Notes: generated by a model not told the origin, from the sequence alone. DNA of 64,000 bases from JALHNF01 sp031972295 (GCA_031972295.1 DALYEZ010000003.1:3416-67415); one strand, 5' to 3'. Counted from the first letter of the stretch, positions 51,023 to 58,758 are shown. Numbers and translations are program-made.

Positions 51023-51619
51023 ATGAAAAAATATTTGTTTACCATCCCTATTCTTTTTTGGTTGCTTATCCCAGGATTTGTTTCTGCGGGGTTTGTGTAC
51101 ACTGCTTCGTTTGCCCCAGAGGAATCCACGGAAGAAACTACTACTAGTAGTAGTTCGGGAGGTGTAGTACTACTTCCTGTGAGTAGTACTACACCTCCTG
51201 TTATAAGTGGTTGTACGGATTCAAAAGCGCTTAACTACAACAAAAACGCCACGCAACACACAGACACCTGTTTATATGAGGGAGAAGAAATTGCTACCTC
51301 GACGCCACCAGCATCATCATGTGTTGTTTATTTTACTGAATATCAGAAAAATGGGAGTTATAGTGATGAGGTAACTAAGATAAAAGAATTTCTCAATACA
51401 ACAGAAGGCGAGTCTCTCACCGTTTCTCGCGCCTACGATAGTGCACTCATTAAGGCTGTTAAGCGATTTCAGCAGAAATATTATATAGACATCCTTCTTC
51501 CTTGGAAGCACAATACACCTACTGGCTATTGGTATCAGTCAACACGAAAGCAGGCAAACAAAATTCTTGGTTGTCCCGAAGGAAAAGTGTTGCTCGATAA
51601 TGGGGTTATTGTTGAATAG
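51023..51619 (+). CDS. Secreted PG-binding-like anchor protein
   Basis: 198 aa. A signal peptide (residues ~1-22, ending GFVSA) precedes a Ser/Thr linker, a Cys motif of the GCTDSKALNYN..A..C.Y type, and a peptidoglycan-binding-1-like helical domain ending PTGYWYQSTRKQANKILGC and LDNGVIV. The same C-terminal module occurs twice in the gene at 51695. Two palindromes lie in the linker codons (51137-51154 and 51158-51198). Likely an anchor or partner for the Asp-box protein just upstream. Confidence 0.75.
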   Translation: MKKYLFTIPILFWLLIPGFVSAGFVYTASFAPEESTEETTTSSSSGGVVLLPVSSTTPPVISGCTDSKALNYNKNATQHTDTCLYEGEEIATSTPPASSCVVYFTEYQKNGSYSDEVTKIKEFLNTTEGESLTVSRAYDSALIKAVKRFQQKYYIDILLPWKHNTPTGYWYQSTRKQANKILGCPEGKVLLDNGVIVE

Positions 51620-51646
51620 ATAAGAAGAGTAGTGCTGAATCATATA

Positions 51647-51676
51647 AACAACCCTTAGATTTTTCTAGGGGTTGTT
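51647..51676 (+). terminator. Terminator between the two surface genes
   Basis: AACAACCC-T-TAGA pairs with TCTA-G-GGGTTGTT (51647-51659 / 51664-51676). Confidence 0.75.
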
Positions 51677-51694
51677 ATATAATGGAGTAAATAT

Positions 51695-54175
51695 ATGTTC
51701 ACTTTTTTACGATTAAAATCTACACAGACTTATTTAGGTTTGTTGCTCATCATTGTTGCAGGGATTAGTTTTTTTGGTTTACCAAAAGCTCAGGCAGCTG
51801 CTGGTGATTTTGAAATAGTTGTAAATACTGCTAATCCTGGACTGTCCGGCAATGATCAATTCCGAATTAACACAGTTCTAGGTGAGACATACGACTACAA
51901 TGTTGATTGGGGTGATGCGTCTAATAGTAATAACGTTACAGGCGATATCACGCATACATACGCAGTGCCAGGTACCTACACCATTGCTATTTCAGGCGAT
52001 TTTCCAGCGATTGAATTAGTTGATGACCCTGAAAAACTTTTAGAAATACAACAGTGGGGAAATATTGCATGGACAACTATGCAGAATGCTTTTCAGGGTT
52101 GTATAAATATGGAATTAACTGCGACTGACGTACCCGACCTTTCTCTTGTCGCAAGTATGGCAAATATGTTTCAAGATGCAACTTCTATGACGGCAGTGGG
52201 TTCAAGTATTAGTTCCTGGGATGTAAGCAGTGTGACGAATATGTTCGGTATCTTTAGCAATACTCTTTTTAATCAGCCCTTAAACTCTTGGGATGTGAGT
52301 AATGTGACAGATATGAATAATATGTTCGCGAATAGTCCCTTTAACCAACCACTTAATTCTTGGGATGTAAGTAGTGTGACGAATATGTCGGGTATGTTCG
52401 CATACGCTCCTTTTAATCAAGATATAAGCTCTTGGAATGTAGTCAGTGTACTCAATATGCACTTCATGTTTGCTTACACTACAGCTTTTAATCAAGATAT
52501 AAGCTCTTGGAATGTGAGTAATACTACGGACATTGGGAGTATGTTTGAAGGTGCTGAAGTCTTCAATCAACCATTAAATTCTTGGGACACAGGCAACGTG
52601 ACAGACATAGCTTTGATGTTCTCCGGCGCTACTGCTTTTAATCAACCCTTAAACTCTTGGGATGTGAGTGATGTGACAACTATGATTAGTGTGTTTGACT
52701 CGGCTTCGAGTTTTAATCAGCCCTTAAACTCTTGGGATGTGAGTAGTGTCACGAATATGAATGCTATGTTTTATAATGCAACTCTTTTCGATCAAGATCT
52801 TGGATCGTGGGATGTGAGTAATGTGACAGATATGGATCAAATGTTTTTCGGAGACACTCTTTCTATAGCAAACTATGATTCTATTTTAGACAACTGGTCA
52901 GTACTTACTGTACAGCCAAATGTACCTTTTGGAGCTGGTGATAGTACATATTGCTCACAATCAACACGAGATGTTCTTACGGGCGCTCCAAATAATTGGG
53001 TTATCACCGACGCAGGACTCGACGGTTCGTGCGCTGCAACAGTAATTGAATTTTCATCGGCGTCGTCAGGTTCTCTCAATGAATCTCTTGCTATAAACTT
53101 TCCGGTACTTCTTGTAAATGGAACACTTGTTGCACCAGTGACTATTGATGTTGATATTACTGGTGGTACGGCTCAAAATGGGGGAATAGATTATAATTCA
53201 GCAGATCCAATCACAGTTAGTATTCCCGCAGGAATATATGATGGTACCCTTGCTACCGCTATTTCTATTGTTGCACCAACCCTTGTTAATAACTCAATAG
53301 TTGAAAGCGACAAGACAATAATTTTCTTACTTACAAATCCTTCTGTTTCATTGAGTGTTGGTGATGCAAGCGGAGACGCAACGACGCAGAGCACGCATAC
53401 CTATAGTATTGCCAATGATGATACTCATAATGGTGTTGTTCTCATCCCTACGCCGGACGTCTTTCTAGCTGGTTGCAAGGACACCACAGCAATCAATTAC
53501 AATATTTCTGCCGCTATTCATGTACAAAGCATGTGTATGTATTCTTCCGATACTCCTACAACTACTCCACCAACCCAGCCTAAAGATACTGGTCTTTGTA
53601 GTCAGTACATAGTCTTGAAAGAATCGATTGCTTTAGGGAAAAAGAATGATGTGGAACTCGTAAAAAAAATTCAAAGTTATTTGAATACACACGAACAGGA
53701 AACCCTTATTGTAGACGGAATATATAATGAGGATGATGTTGCTGCGGTGAAACGATTTCAAGAGAAATATAAAGATCAAATTCTTGCACCATGGGGCTTT
53801 GAGAGTGCGACAGGTATTGTCCTTAATACTACAGCAGCGAAAATAAACGCTATTACATGTGCTGAAGCCGTGCCGTGCCCTTACTTTACAAAGCTTACTA
53901 AGAGAGGTGAATCAAATACAGATGTGCCTCGTATTAAAAGTTTCTTGAATACAGTTATGGGTACACAACTGGATATTAATTCACAACTATTTGATGAAAG
54001 TACAGAGAGTGTAGTTGAGTCGTTTCAAATAAAATACAAAACATTTGTTTTGAAGCCGTGGAACTTCGCACGACCGACAGGGTGGTGGTACCAGACAACC
54101 TCTCGTCAAGCAAATAAGTTTATGGGATGTACATCCCCAGCCATCACCCTCCCAAATGGTGTTTTGGTAAACTAA
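51695..54175 (+). CDS. Large surface protein: DUF285 repeats, Calx-beta-like domain, PG-binding module
   Basis: 826 aa. A signal peptide ending PKAQA, a PKD-like domain (VDWGDASNSNNVTGDITHTYAVPGTYTIAISG), then nine ~25-residue DUF285/BspA units of the form SWDVSxVTxMxxMFxxAxxFNQxL (residues ~165-395), a Calx-beta-like domain (~445-580) and two copies of the C-terminal PG-binding-like module, the last ending PTGWWYQTTSRQANKFMGC...LPNGVLV. DUF285 repeats occur in lipoproteins and adhesins of Mycoplasma and in BspA-like leucine-rich proteins, suggesting adhesion to a partner cell. TATAAT (51678-51683) lies 11 nt before ATG, with GGAG in between. Confidence 0.85.
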   Translation: MFTFLRLKSTQTYLGLLLIIVAGISFFGLPKAQAAAGDFEIVVNTANPGLSGNDQFRINTVLGETYDYNVDWGDASNSNNVTGDITHTYAVPGTYTIAISGDFPAIELVDDPEKLLEIQQWGNIAWTTMQNAFQGCINMELTATDVPDLSLVASMANMFQDATSMTAVGSSISSWDVSSVTNMFGIFSNTLFNQPLNSWDVSNVTDMNNMFANSPFNQPLNSWDVSSVTNMSGMFAYAPFNQDISSWNVVSVLNMHFMFAYTTAFNQDISSWNVSNTTDIGSMFEGAEVFNQPLNSWDTGNVTDIALMFSGATAFNQPLNSWDVSDVTTMISVFDSASSFNQPLNSWDVSSVTNMNAMFYNATLFDQDLGSWDVSNVTDMDQMFFGDTLSIANYDSILDNWSVLTVQPNVPFGAGDSTYCSQSTRDVLTGAPNNWVITDAGLDGSCAATVIEFSSASSGSLNESLAINFPVLLVNGTLVAPVTIDVDITGGTAQNGGIDYNSADPITVSIPAGIYDGTLATAISIVAPTLVNNSIVESDKTIIFLLTNPSVSLSVGDASGDATTQSTHTYSIANDDTHNGVVLIPTPDVFLAGCKDTTAINYNISAAIHVQSMCMYSSDTPTTTPPTQPKDTGLCSQYIVLKESIALGKKNDVELVKKIQSYLNTHEQETLIVDGIYNEDDVAAVKRFQEKYKDQILAPWGFESATGIVLNTTAAKINAITCAEAVPCPYFTKLTKRGESNTDVPRIKSFLNTVMGTQLDINSQLFDESTESVVESFQIKYKTFVLKPWNFARPTGWWYQTTSRQANKFMGCTSPAITLPNGVLVN

Positions 54176-54233
54176 CTCAATTACTGTATTTGATTGTTTA
54201 CATGCTAAGTATTTGTCTGTATACTGTGTGTAT

Positions 54234-54752
54234 ATGAATCCAAAATACGAACTATTTCTTGCGCTTGCAAACCAAACTTTAGACACAGCAACACATCTTT
54301 TAGATAAAGCACAGGCTTTTGTTACAGAAAAGGGAATTCATGAACATGAACTAATTCAAGCGGCGCTTGCACCAGATATGTTTAATTTCACCAAACAAAT
54401 CCAACTTATTTCTGATAGCGCAAAAGGGTACACCGCACGACTTACGGGTAAAGAAGTTGTTTCTATGCCTGATACTGAGTCGAGCATCTCTGAACTCAGA
54501 GAACGTATTACAAAAACAAAAGAGCTTTTGAAAACATTTTCAGCGACAGATTTTAATGATGCAGATAATGCAAAAATTTCTTTTGTTTGGATGCAAGGGA
54601 AACACTTTAAAGGAAGTGAATTTGTTGAAAAGTTTGCTATTGCAAATATGTTCTTTCACCTCTCTATGGCGTATGCTATTTTGCGAAACCAAGGTGTTGC
54701 AATAGGAAAAATGGATTTTGTTGGGCAAACACCAATGTATACTAATGAATAA
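54234..54752 (+). CDS. DUF1993 family protein
   Basis: 172 aa. Matches DUF1993 (PF09351), a DinB-like four-helix family: the N-terminal LANQTLDTATHLLDKA region, LAPDMFNFTKQIQLISDSAKGYTARLTG and KFAIANMFFHLSMAYAILRNQGVAIGKMDFVG. Function unknown. TATACT ends eight nt before ATG. Its stop overlaps the start of the ABC ATPase within ATGAATAA, giving coupled translation. Confidence 0.88.
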   Translation: MNPKYELFLALANQTLDTATHLLDKAQAFVTEKGIHEHELIQAALAPDMFNFTKQIQLISDSAKGYTARLTGKEVVSMPDTESSISELRERITKTKELLKTFSATDFNDADNAKISFVWMQGKHFKGSEFVEKFAIANMFFHLSMAYAILRNQGVAIGKMDFVGQTPMYTNE

Positions 54753-55671
54753 TTCTGTGAATGCGATTGAAATAAAAAATCTCACTAAAGTTTTTCCTGG
54801 AGGAAAGAGGGCGGTTGATAATGTGAGCCTTACTATTAAGGAGGGGGAATTCTTTGCGCTCCTTGGTCCAAATGGAGCAGGGAAAACAACAACTATTAAT
54901 ATCCTCACGGGCTTAGTGCCAAAAACAGAAGGTGAAGTGCTTGTCTTTGGTGAGTCGATTTCGAAAAATCATACTTATATTAAAAGTTTGATTGGTATTG
55001 TGCCGCAAGAGTTTAACTTTGGTATTTTTGAAACACTTATTGATATTGTTGTTACACAGGCAGGCTTTTATGGAGTAAAAAGAAAAGACGCACTTATTCG
55101 CGCTGAAGAGGTACTCAAGAAACTTTCACTATGGGAGAAAAGAAATGATCAAGCCCGGACACTTTCAGGTGGTATGAAGCGTCGCTTGATGATTGCACGT
55201 GCACTGATGCATGATCCAAAAATACTTATTTTGGATGAGCCAACGGCGGGAGTGGATGTGGAGCTTCGTCGCGATATGTGGGTCTTTTTGGAAGAACTGA
55301 ATAAAAAAGGTGTGACCATTCTTCTTACAACGCACTATCTTGAGGAGGCAGAGCAGCTTTGTAAAAATATGGCAGTAATTCAACTTGGAAAAGTGGTTGC
55401 GAATGGCGCTATTAAAGAATTAGTGTCGGGACAAGAAACACAGCTGTTTGTCGTAGATACTGCGGAAACTGTTTCTGAGAGTCTCATGAAAGCACTCGAG
55501 GTCTTTTCATTAAAGAAAATAGATGAGAATACGTTTGAGGTTTTGGTGAGCAAGTCACACACACTTTCTCAGTTGTTTGAGATATGTAAATCTGTAAATA
55601 TTGAACCACTCTCTATTCGTCCAAAGTCTAACCGTCTTGAAGAATTTTTTATCACACTTACCCAAAAATAA
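54745..55671 (+). CDS. ABC-2 type exporter ATP-binding protein
   Basis: 308 aa. Walker A GPNGAGKTTT, Q-loop region GIVPQEFNF, signature LSGGMKRRLMIARALMHDPKILILDEPTAGVD with Walker B, and an H-loop (TTHYLEEAEQ). The C-terminal ~70 residues are the DUF4162-type dimer extension of ABC-2 ATPases. Partner of the permease starting two bases after its stop. The substrate may be a drug, lipid or polysaccharide and is not readable. Confidence 0.93.
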   Translation: MNNSVNAIEIKNLTKVFPGGKRAVDNVSLTIKEGEFFALLGPNGAGKTTTINILTGLVPKTEGEVLVFGESISKNHTYIKSLIGIVPQEFNFGIFETLIDIVVTQAGFYGVKRKDALIRAEEVLKKLSLWEKRNDQARTLSGGMKRRLMIARALMHDPKILILDEPTAGVDVELRRDMWVFLEELNKKGVTILLTTHYLEEAEQLCKNMAVIQLGKVVANGAIKELVSGQETQLFVVDTAETVSESLMKALEVFSLKKIDENTFEVLVSKSHTLSQLFEICKSVNIEPLSIRPKSNRLEEFFITLTQK

Positions 55672-55672
55672 T

Positions 55673-56449
55673 ATGAATTTTTTCAGAACACAATATGTTG
55701 CGTATGTAACAATGATGCGAAGAGAGTATATTCGTATTGTTCGTATTTGGGCACAAACACTTTTACCACCACTTATTACAACGGGACTGTATTTTTTAAT
55801 CTTCGGACAACTTATTGGCTCACAGGTTGGCGGCGTTGCTGGGTTTTCATACATGCAATACATTGCTCCGGGACTTATTCTGATGTCGCTTGCCACTGCT
55901 GCATTTACCAATGTTGTCTTCTCGTTCTACTTTTCTAAGTTTCAAAGGAGTTTAGAAGAAGTTTTGGTTGCACCAGTGCATCCATTTACGATTGTACTTG
56001 GATTTGTGAGTGGGGGAGTAATACGTGCACTTCTTGTGACACTCTTGAGTATTCTCATGATGCTTCTTTTTATTCCGCTTTCGGTCGCATCTCTTTCCGC
56101 GGTTGTATTCTTTTCTTTGGGTACAGCGCTTTTGTTCTCATTAGGAGGAATGATCAATGCTATTTATGCAAATAAAATAGATAGCCTTTCTATTTTCTCC
56201 ACCTTTATTCTCACCCCTCTTACATATTTTGGCGGAGTGTTTTATTCACTGTCATTATTACCGGAATTTTGGCAAAAACTTTCGTATCTTAATCCTGTCA
56301 TGTATCTCATCAATGGATTCCGATACGGATTTCTTGGTGTCAGCGACGTGTCTATTTGGGTATGTGCTTCGGTGTTGAGTGGTCTTATTATCGCGGCTGT
56401 GCTTTGGCTTCTTGTGCTTTTCAAACAAGGAAGGGGGCTCAAGATATAA
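55673..56449 (+). CDS. ABC-2 type transport permease
   Basis: 258 aa with about six TM helices. YFLIFGQLIGSQVGGVAGFSYMQYIAPGLILMSLATAAFTN matches the ABC-2 permease core, and ALLFSLGGMINAIYANKIDSLSIFSTFILTPLTYFGGVFYSLSLLPEFWQKLSYLNPVMYLINGFRYGFLG is the conserved end. Forms the channel with the preceding ATPase. A terminator follows. Confidence 0.92.
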   Translation: MNFFRTQYVAYVTMMRREYIRIVRIWAQTLLPPLITTGLYFLIFGQLIGSQVGGVAGFSYMQYIAPGLILMSLATAAFTNVVFSFYFSKFQRSLEEVLVAPVHPFTIVLGFVSGGVIRALLVTLLSILMMLLFIPLSVASLSAVVFFSLGTALLFSLGGMINAIYANKIDSLSIFSTFILTPLTYFGGVFYSLSLLPEFWQKLSYLNPVMYLINGFRYGFLGVSDVSIWVCASVLSGLIIAAVLWLLVLFKQGRGLKI

Positions 56450-56452
56450 AAT

Positions 56453-56477
56453 AAACCCGTGCGTACTGCACGGGTTT
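56453..56477. terminator. Terminator after the ABC transporter
   Basis: AAACCCGTGC (56453-56462) pairs with GCACGGGTTT (56468-56477). Confidence 0.85.
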
Positions 56478-56481
56478 GTTG

Positions 56482-56859
56482 TTATTTTGCGTTTGCGTTT
56501 AGGAGGAGTAATCGAGCCACATCTTCCCTGATGAGTTGATCTCGAGTCGTTACCCCTTTCTTCGGGTCAAAATCCGCAGGGACTTCTTCCGTGTACTCAA
56601 AATTCTCCAGTATTGCGACTTGGAGAATTTCTCTGCGTTGAGTACAGCGCGTATTTTTTTTGAATTGCTTACAGGTGATGCGAGGTGAGGCGACGGTGAA
56701 ATTCATTATTACCGCCGACACTTCATTTCCTTCAAGCATTACCTTGCCTATGATTTCTGGTGGGTAGACCAACCAAGCCTCGTCTACTTGCTTGTCTTCT
56801 GATGATGCACCACTGGTTAGGGTGAGTGCTAGAATGACGCTAAGGATCCAATGACGCAT
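56482..56859 (-). CDS. Secreted orphan protein with Shine-Dalgarno and shared promoter
   Basis: 125 aa. A signal peptide (ILSVILALTLTSGAS) is followed by a small domain with two Cys (ITCKQFKKNTRCTQRR) and a helical C-terminus (TTRDQLIREDVARLLLLNANAK). No family recognised. ATG at 56859 is set by a GGGGGAG site directly upstream and by TTGACA-17-TACGAA with TGTA (56939-56911), nearly identical to the promoters at 13022 and 17720. It diverges from atpB. Codon and signal use differ from the ATP synthase genes. Confidence 0.65.
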   Translation of the reverse strand: MRHWILSVILALTLTSGASSEDKQVDEAWLVYPPEIIGKVMLEGNEVSAVIMNFTVASPRITCKQFKKNTRCTQRREILQVAILENFEYTEEVPADFDPKKGVTTRDQLIREDVARLLLLNANAK

Positions 56860-56910
56860 ATCTCCCCCTTGTATACTTACCAAACGCACTATGCGATGGT
56901 CTCGTTTACA

Positions 56911-56939
56911 TTCGTACAATAATGTTAACTGAATGTCAA
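56911..56939 (-). promoter_or_regulatory. Sigma70-like promoter with shared TACGAATGTA -10 block
   Basis: Minus strand TTGACA (56939-56934), 17-bp spacer, TACGAA (56916-56911) followed by TGTA. Third copy of the arrangement. Confidence 0.75.
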
Positions 56940-56977
56940 TTTAAGCATCCACATTTCTATGCTATTGTTGGGAAATA

Positions 56978-57787
56978 ATGGCATCAACAGACAGTAGTTT
57001 CCTGCAGATAAAGCAGCATATTCCAGAAATCGAAGCACACACCCTATTTGAAATAGGGAGTTTTCCTGTAAAAGATTCATTCTTAATGATTGTATTTCTT
57101 ACGTTCGTATTTATCGGACTCGCTTTTTTTGTTGCACGATTTAAACTTGTGCCAGGGAGATTTCAGGCTTTTTGTGAATATATCTATGAATCCATTCTCA
57201 CACTCATGACCCAAGTCATTGGCTCTGAAAAACGTGCACAAATCGCACTTCCCATTGTTGGTTCGATAATGCTTTACATCGGTGTTGCAAACCTCATACC
57301 GCTTGTGCCAGGACTTTTTGCATTTACGTTTGGTGATCATCACCTATTTCGCCCCGCAACCGCGGATTTCAATACAACATTTGGTTTGGCACTTGCGGTT
57401 GTTGTAGTCACGCAGCTTATTGGGATTAAGGAATGGGGATTTTTTAAATTCATTAGTCGGTATTTCCCGATTCACGACGTGTATCACGGATTTAAAAAGG
57501 GGCTGGGAGCAGGATTTGAAAGTATCATCCACCTTTTTGTTGGACTCCTTGAACTTATTGGTGAAGGAGCAAAAGCAATCTCACTTTCAATGCGTTTGTT
57601 TGGGAATATTTTTGCGCACGAAGTTTTAACAGTTGTAATTCTTGGTGCTTTTGCCTACGTGCTTCCGGTGGTATGGATGGGATTTGGAATTTTGGTTGGT
57701 GTGGTGCAGGCAATGGTGTTCGGTATTCTCGTTTCTATTTATTACGGAATGGTCATTAAAGAAGGAGAAGGGAATAGTGGGCACTAG
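56978..57787 (+). CDS. atpB: ATP synthase subunit a
   Basis: 269 aa. Polytopic Fo subunit; the essential Arg lies in the SLSMRLFGNIFAHEVL motif, and VLIxLxGxxxxxP-type segments are visible (IGVANLIPLVPGLFAF). It forms the ion half-channel with the c-ring. Start of the atp operon. TATTGT/TATGCT lies just upstream. Directly after it the operon is broken by an inserted secreted gene. Confidence 0.95.
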   Translation: MASTDSSFLQIKQHIPEIEAHTLFEIGSFPVKDSFLMIVFLTFVFIGLAFFVARFKLVPGRFQAFCEYIYESILTLMTQVIGSEKRAQIALPIVGSIMLYIGVANLIPLVPGLFAFTFGDHHLFRPATADFNTTFGLALAVVVVTQLIGIKEWGFFKFISRYFPIHDVYHGFKKGLGAGFESIIHLFVGLLELIGEGAKAISLSMRLFGNIFAHEVLTVVILGAFAYVLPVVWMGFGILVGVVQAMVFGILVSIYYGMVIKEGEGNSGH

Positions 57788-57813
57788 ACAATCCTGTATA
57801 TTCGTGCTATAAT
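57785..57813 (+). promoter_or_regulatory. Promoter of the inserted gene, overlapping the atpB stop
   Basis: TAGACA (57785-57790, the TAG being the atpB stop), 17-bp spacer, TATAAT (57808-57813). Confidence 0.75.
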
Positions 57814-57847
57814 TTGCTTAGTTCAACCAGCGCCCAAAGGGGGCAAT

Positions 57848-58405
57848 ATGAACATTGTTCGTTGTTTTGTCATTTTTGTGATGTTTGCTGTTGCAAGCAT
57901 CACAACTGCTCAAGAAGTGCTTGTGGACCGTGCGCCCGAGTATCCGGCGGGCGAAGGTATGACCTTTACTTTCGAAACAATCCTAGGAAGCATTGAGGTT
58001 GAGATTACCTCAAAAGGATTGGTCAAAAGGCATAATGGGATATGGACCCAATTTGATGTTGTCGCTCGCCGCGACGGCAGAACCTTCTTTGAAGGTCCCG
58101 CTTTCCAGCAAGAGGGACAATGGAACGGACATCTGACCTTTAAGGGAAAAATGTATCGTTCCTACAGTCAGATCTCCTTTCCTCTTCGCGAAGGGGCAAC
58201 TTTCACGAATTACCTCATGGCTCAAGGGCCATGTTCTGCGGATCGTTCGCAGACTTGCATGAATGTGACCATGCAGGAACATTGTCACAGTGTGCGGAGG
58301 GTATCCGAAGGAATCTCTCTTCAGTGCGATGGACCTGGTGGGAGGATTCACTACGTCATGGACGAAAATTTTCGCTGGCCAGTTAGTTTTGAAGTTTTGA
58401 ACTGA
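57848..58405 (+). CDS. Secreted orphan protein inserted between atpB and atpE
   Basis: 185 aa. A signal peptide (residues ~1-22, ending TTAQ), a beta-rich domain (FTFETILGSIEVEITSKGLVKR, WTQFDVVARRDGR, HLTFKGKMYRSYSQISFPL) and a C-terminal Cys cluster (CSADRSQTCMNV..EHC..LQC). No family recognised. The start is fixed by AAAGGGGG just before ATG. It has its own promoter, Shine-Dalgarno and terminator (58430-58461), and ends in TGA. None of these features match the flanking ATP synthase genes, so it looks like an insertion of a self-contained gene. Its Cys-rich form suggests an extracytoplasmic role. Confidence 0.75.
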   Translation: MNIVRCFVIFVMFAVASITTAQEVLVDRAPEYPAGEGMTFTFETILGSIEVEITSKGLVKRHNGIWTQFDVVARRDGRTFFEGPAFQQEGQWNGHLTFKGKMYRSYSQISFPLREGATFTNYLMAQGPCSADRSQTCMNVTMQEHCHSVRRVSEGISLQCDGPGGRIHYVMDENFRWPVSFEVLN

Positions 58406-58429
58406 CGGGGCAATCAAAGAGGAATTGTG

Positions 58430-58461
58430 AGCCGGTTAGCAGATGCTAACCGGCTTTTTTT
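58430..58461 (+). terminator. Terminator inside the atp region
   Basis: AGCCGGTTAGCA (58430-58441) pairs with TGCTAACCGGCT (58444-58455), then T6. It would stop transcription between atpB and atpE, so atpE needs its own promoter; TAGAAT at 58477-58482 is a candidate. Confidence 0.85.
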
Positions 58462-58513
58462 ATGTTAAATATGTGCTAGAATACACCAATAATCATTACA
58501 AAATAAGCATTTT

Positions 58514-58744
58514 ATGGAAGAAACAATACAAACAGTAGATGGAATGAAGTATCTCGCACAAGGACTTATTATTTTGTCTATGTTCGGTACAGCGCTTGCG
58601 CAAGGATTTGTGGTAGGTAAGGCCCTTGAAGCAATTGGACGAAATCCTGATGTACAGGGTTCTATTTTCAGTAAAATGATTGTCGGAGTAGCGATGATTG
58701 AAGCTATTGCTATTTACGCACTCGTTGCATTCTTTGTTATCTAA
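58514..58744 (+). CDS. atpE: ATP synthase subunit c
   Basis: 76 aa, two-helix hairpin. The ion-binding Glu is in MIEAIAIYALV (helix 2), with the polar loop GRNPDVQG between the helices. Helix 1 keeps a Gln (ALAQGFVVGK) at the position of the Na+-type Gln, but the Ser/Thr partner after the Glu is replaced by Ala/Ile, so proton coupling is more likely. Follows the terminator and a TAGAAT promoter candidate. Confidence 0.94.
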   Translation: MEETIQTVDGMKYLAQGLIILSMFGTALAQGFVVGKALEAIGRNPDVQGSIFSKMIVGVAMIEAIAIYALVAFFVI

Positions 58745-58758
58745 GCTAAAAATGTTAC

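Noticed and set aside
51015..51147. Read-through fusion of the Asp-box protein and the anchor protein.
   Set aside because: A TAG stop and a new signal peptide separate them; no frameshift site is evident.
52200..52860. Regular direct repeats that could suggest a CRISPR array.
   Set aside because: They are in-frame DUF285 codons with variable spacing sequence and no cas genes.
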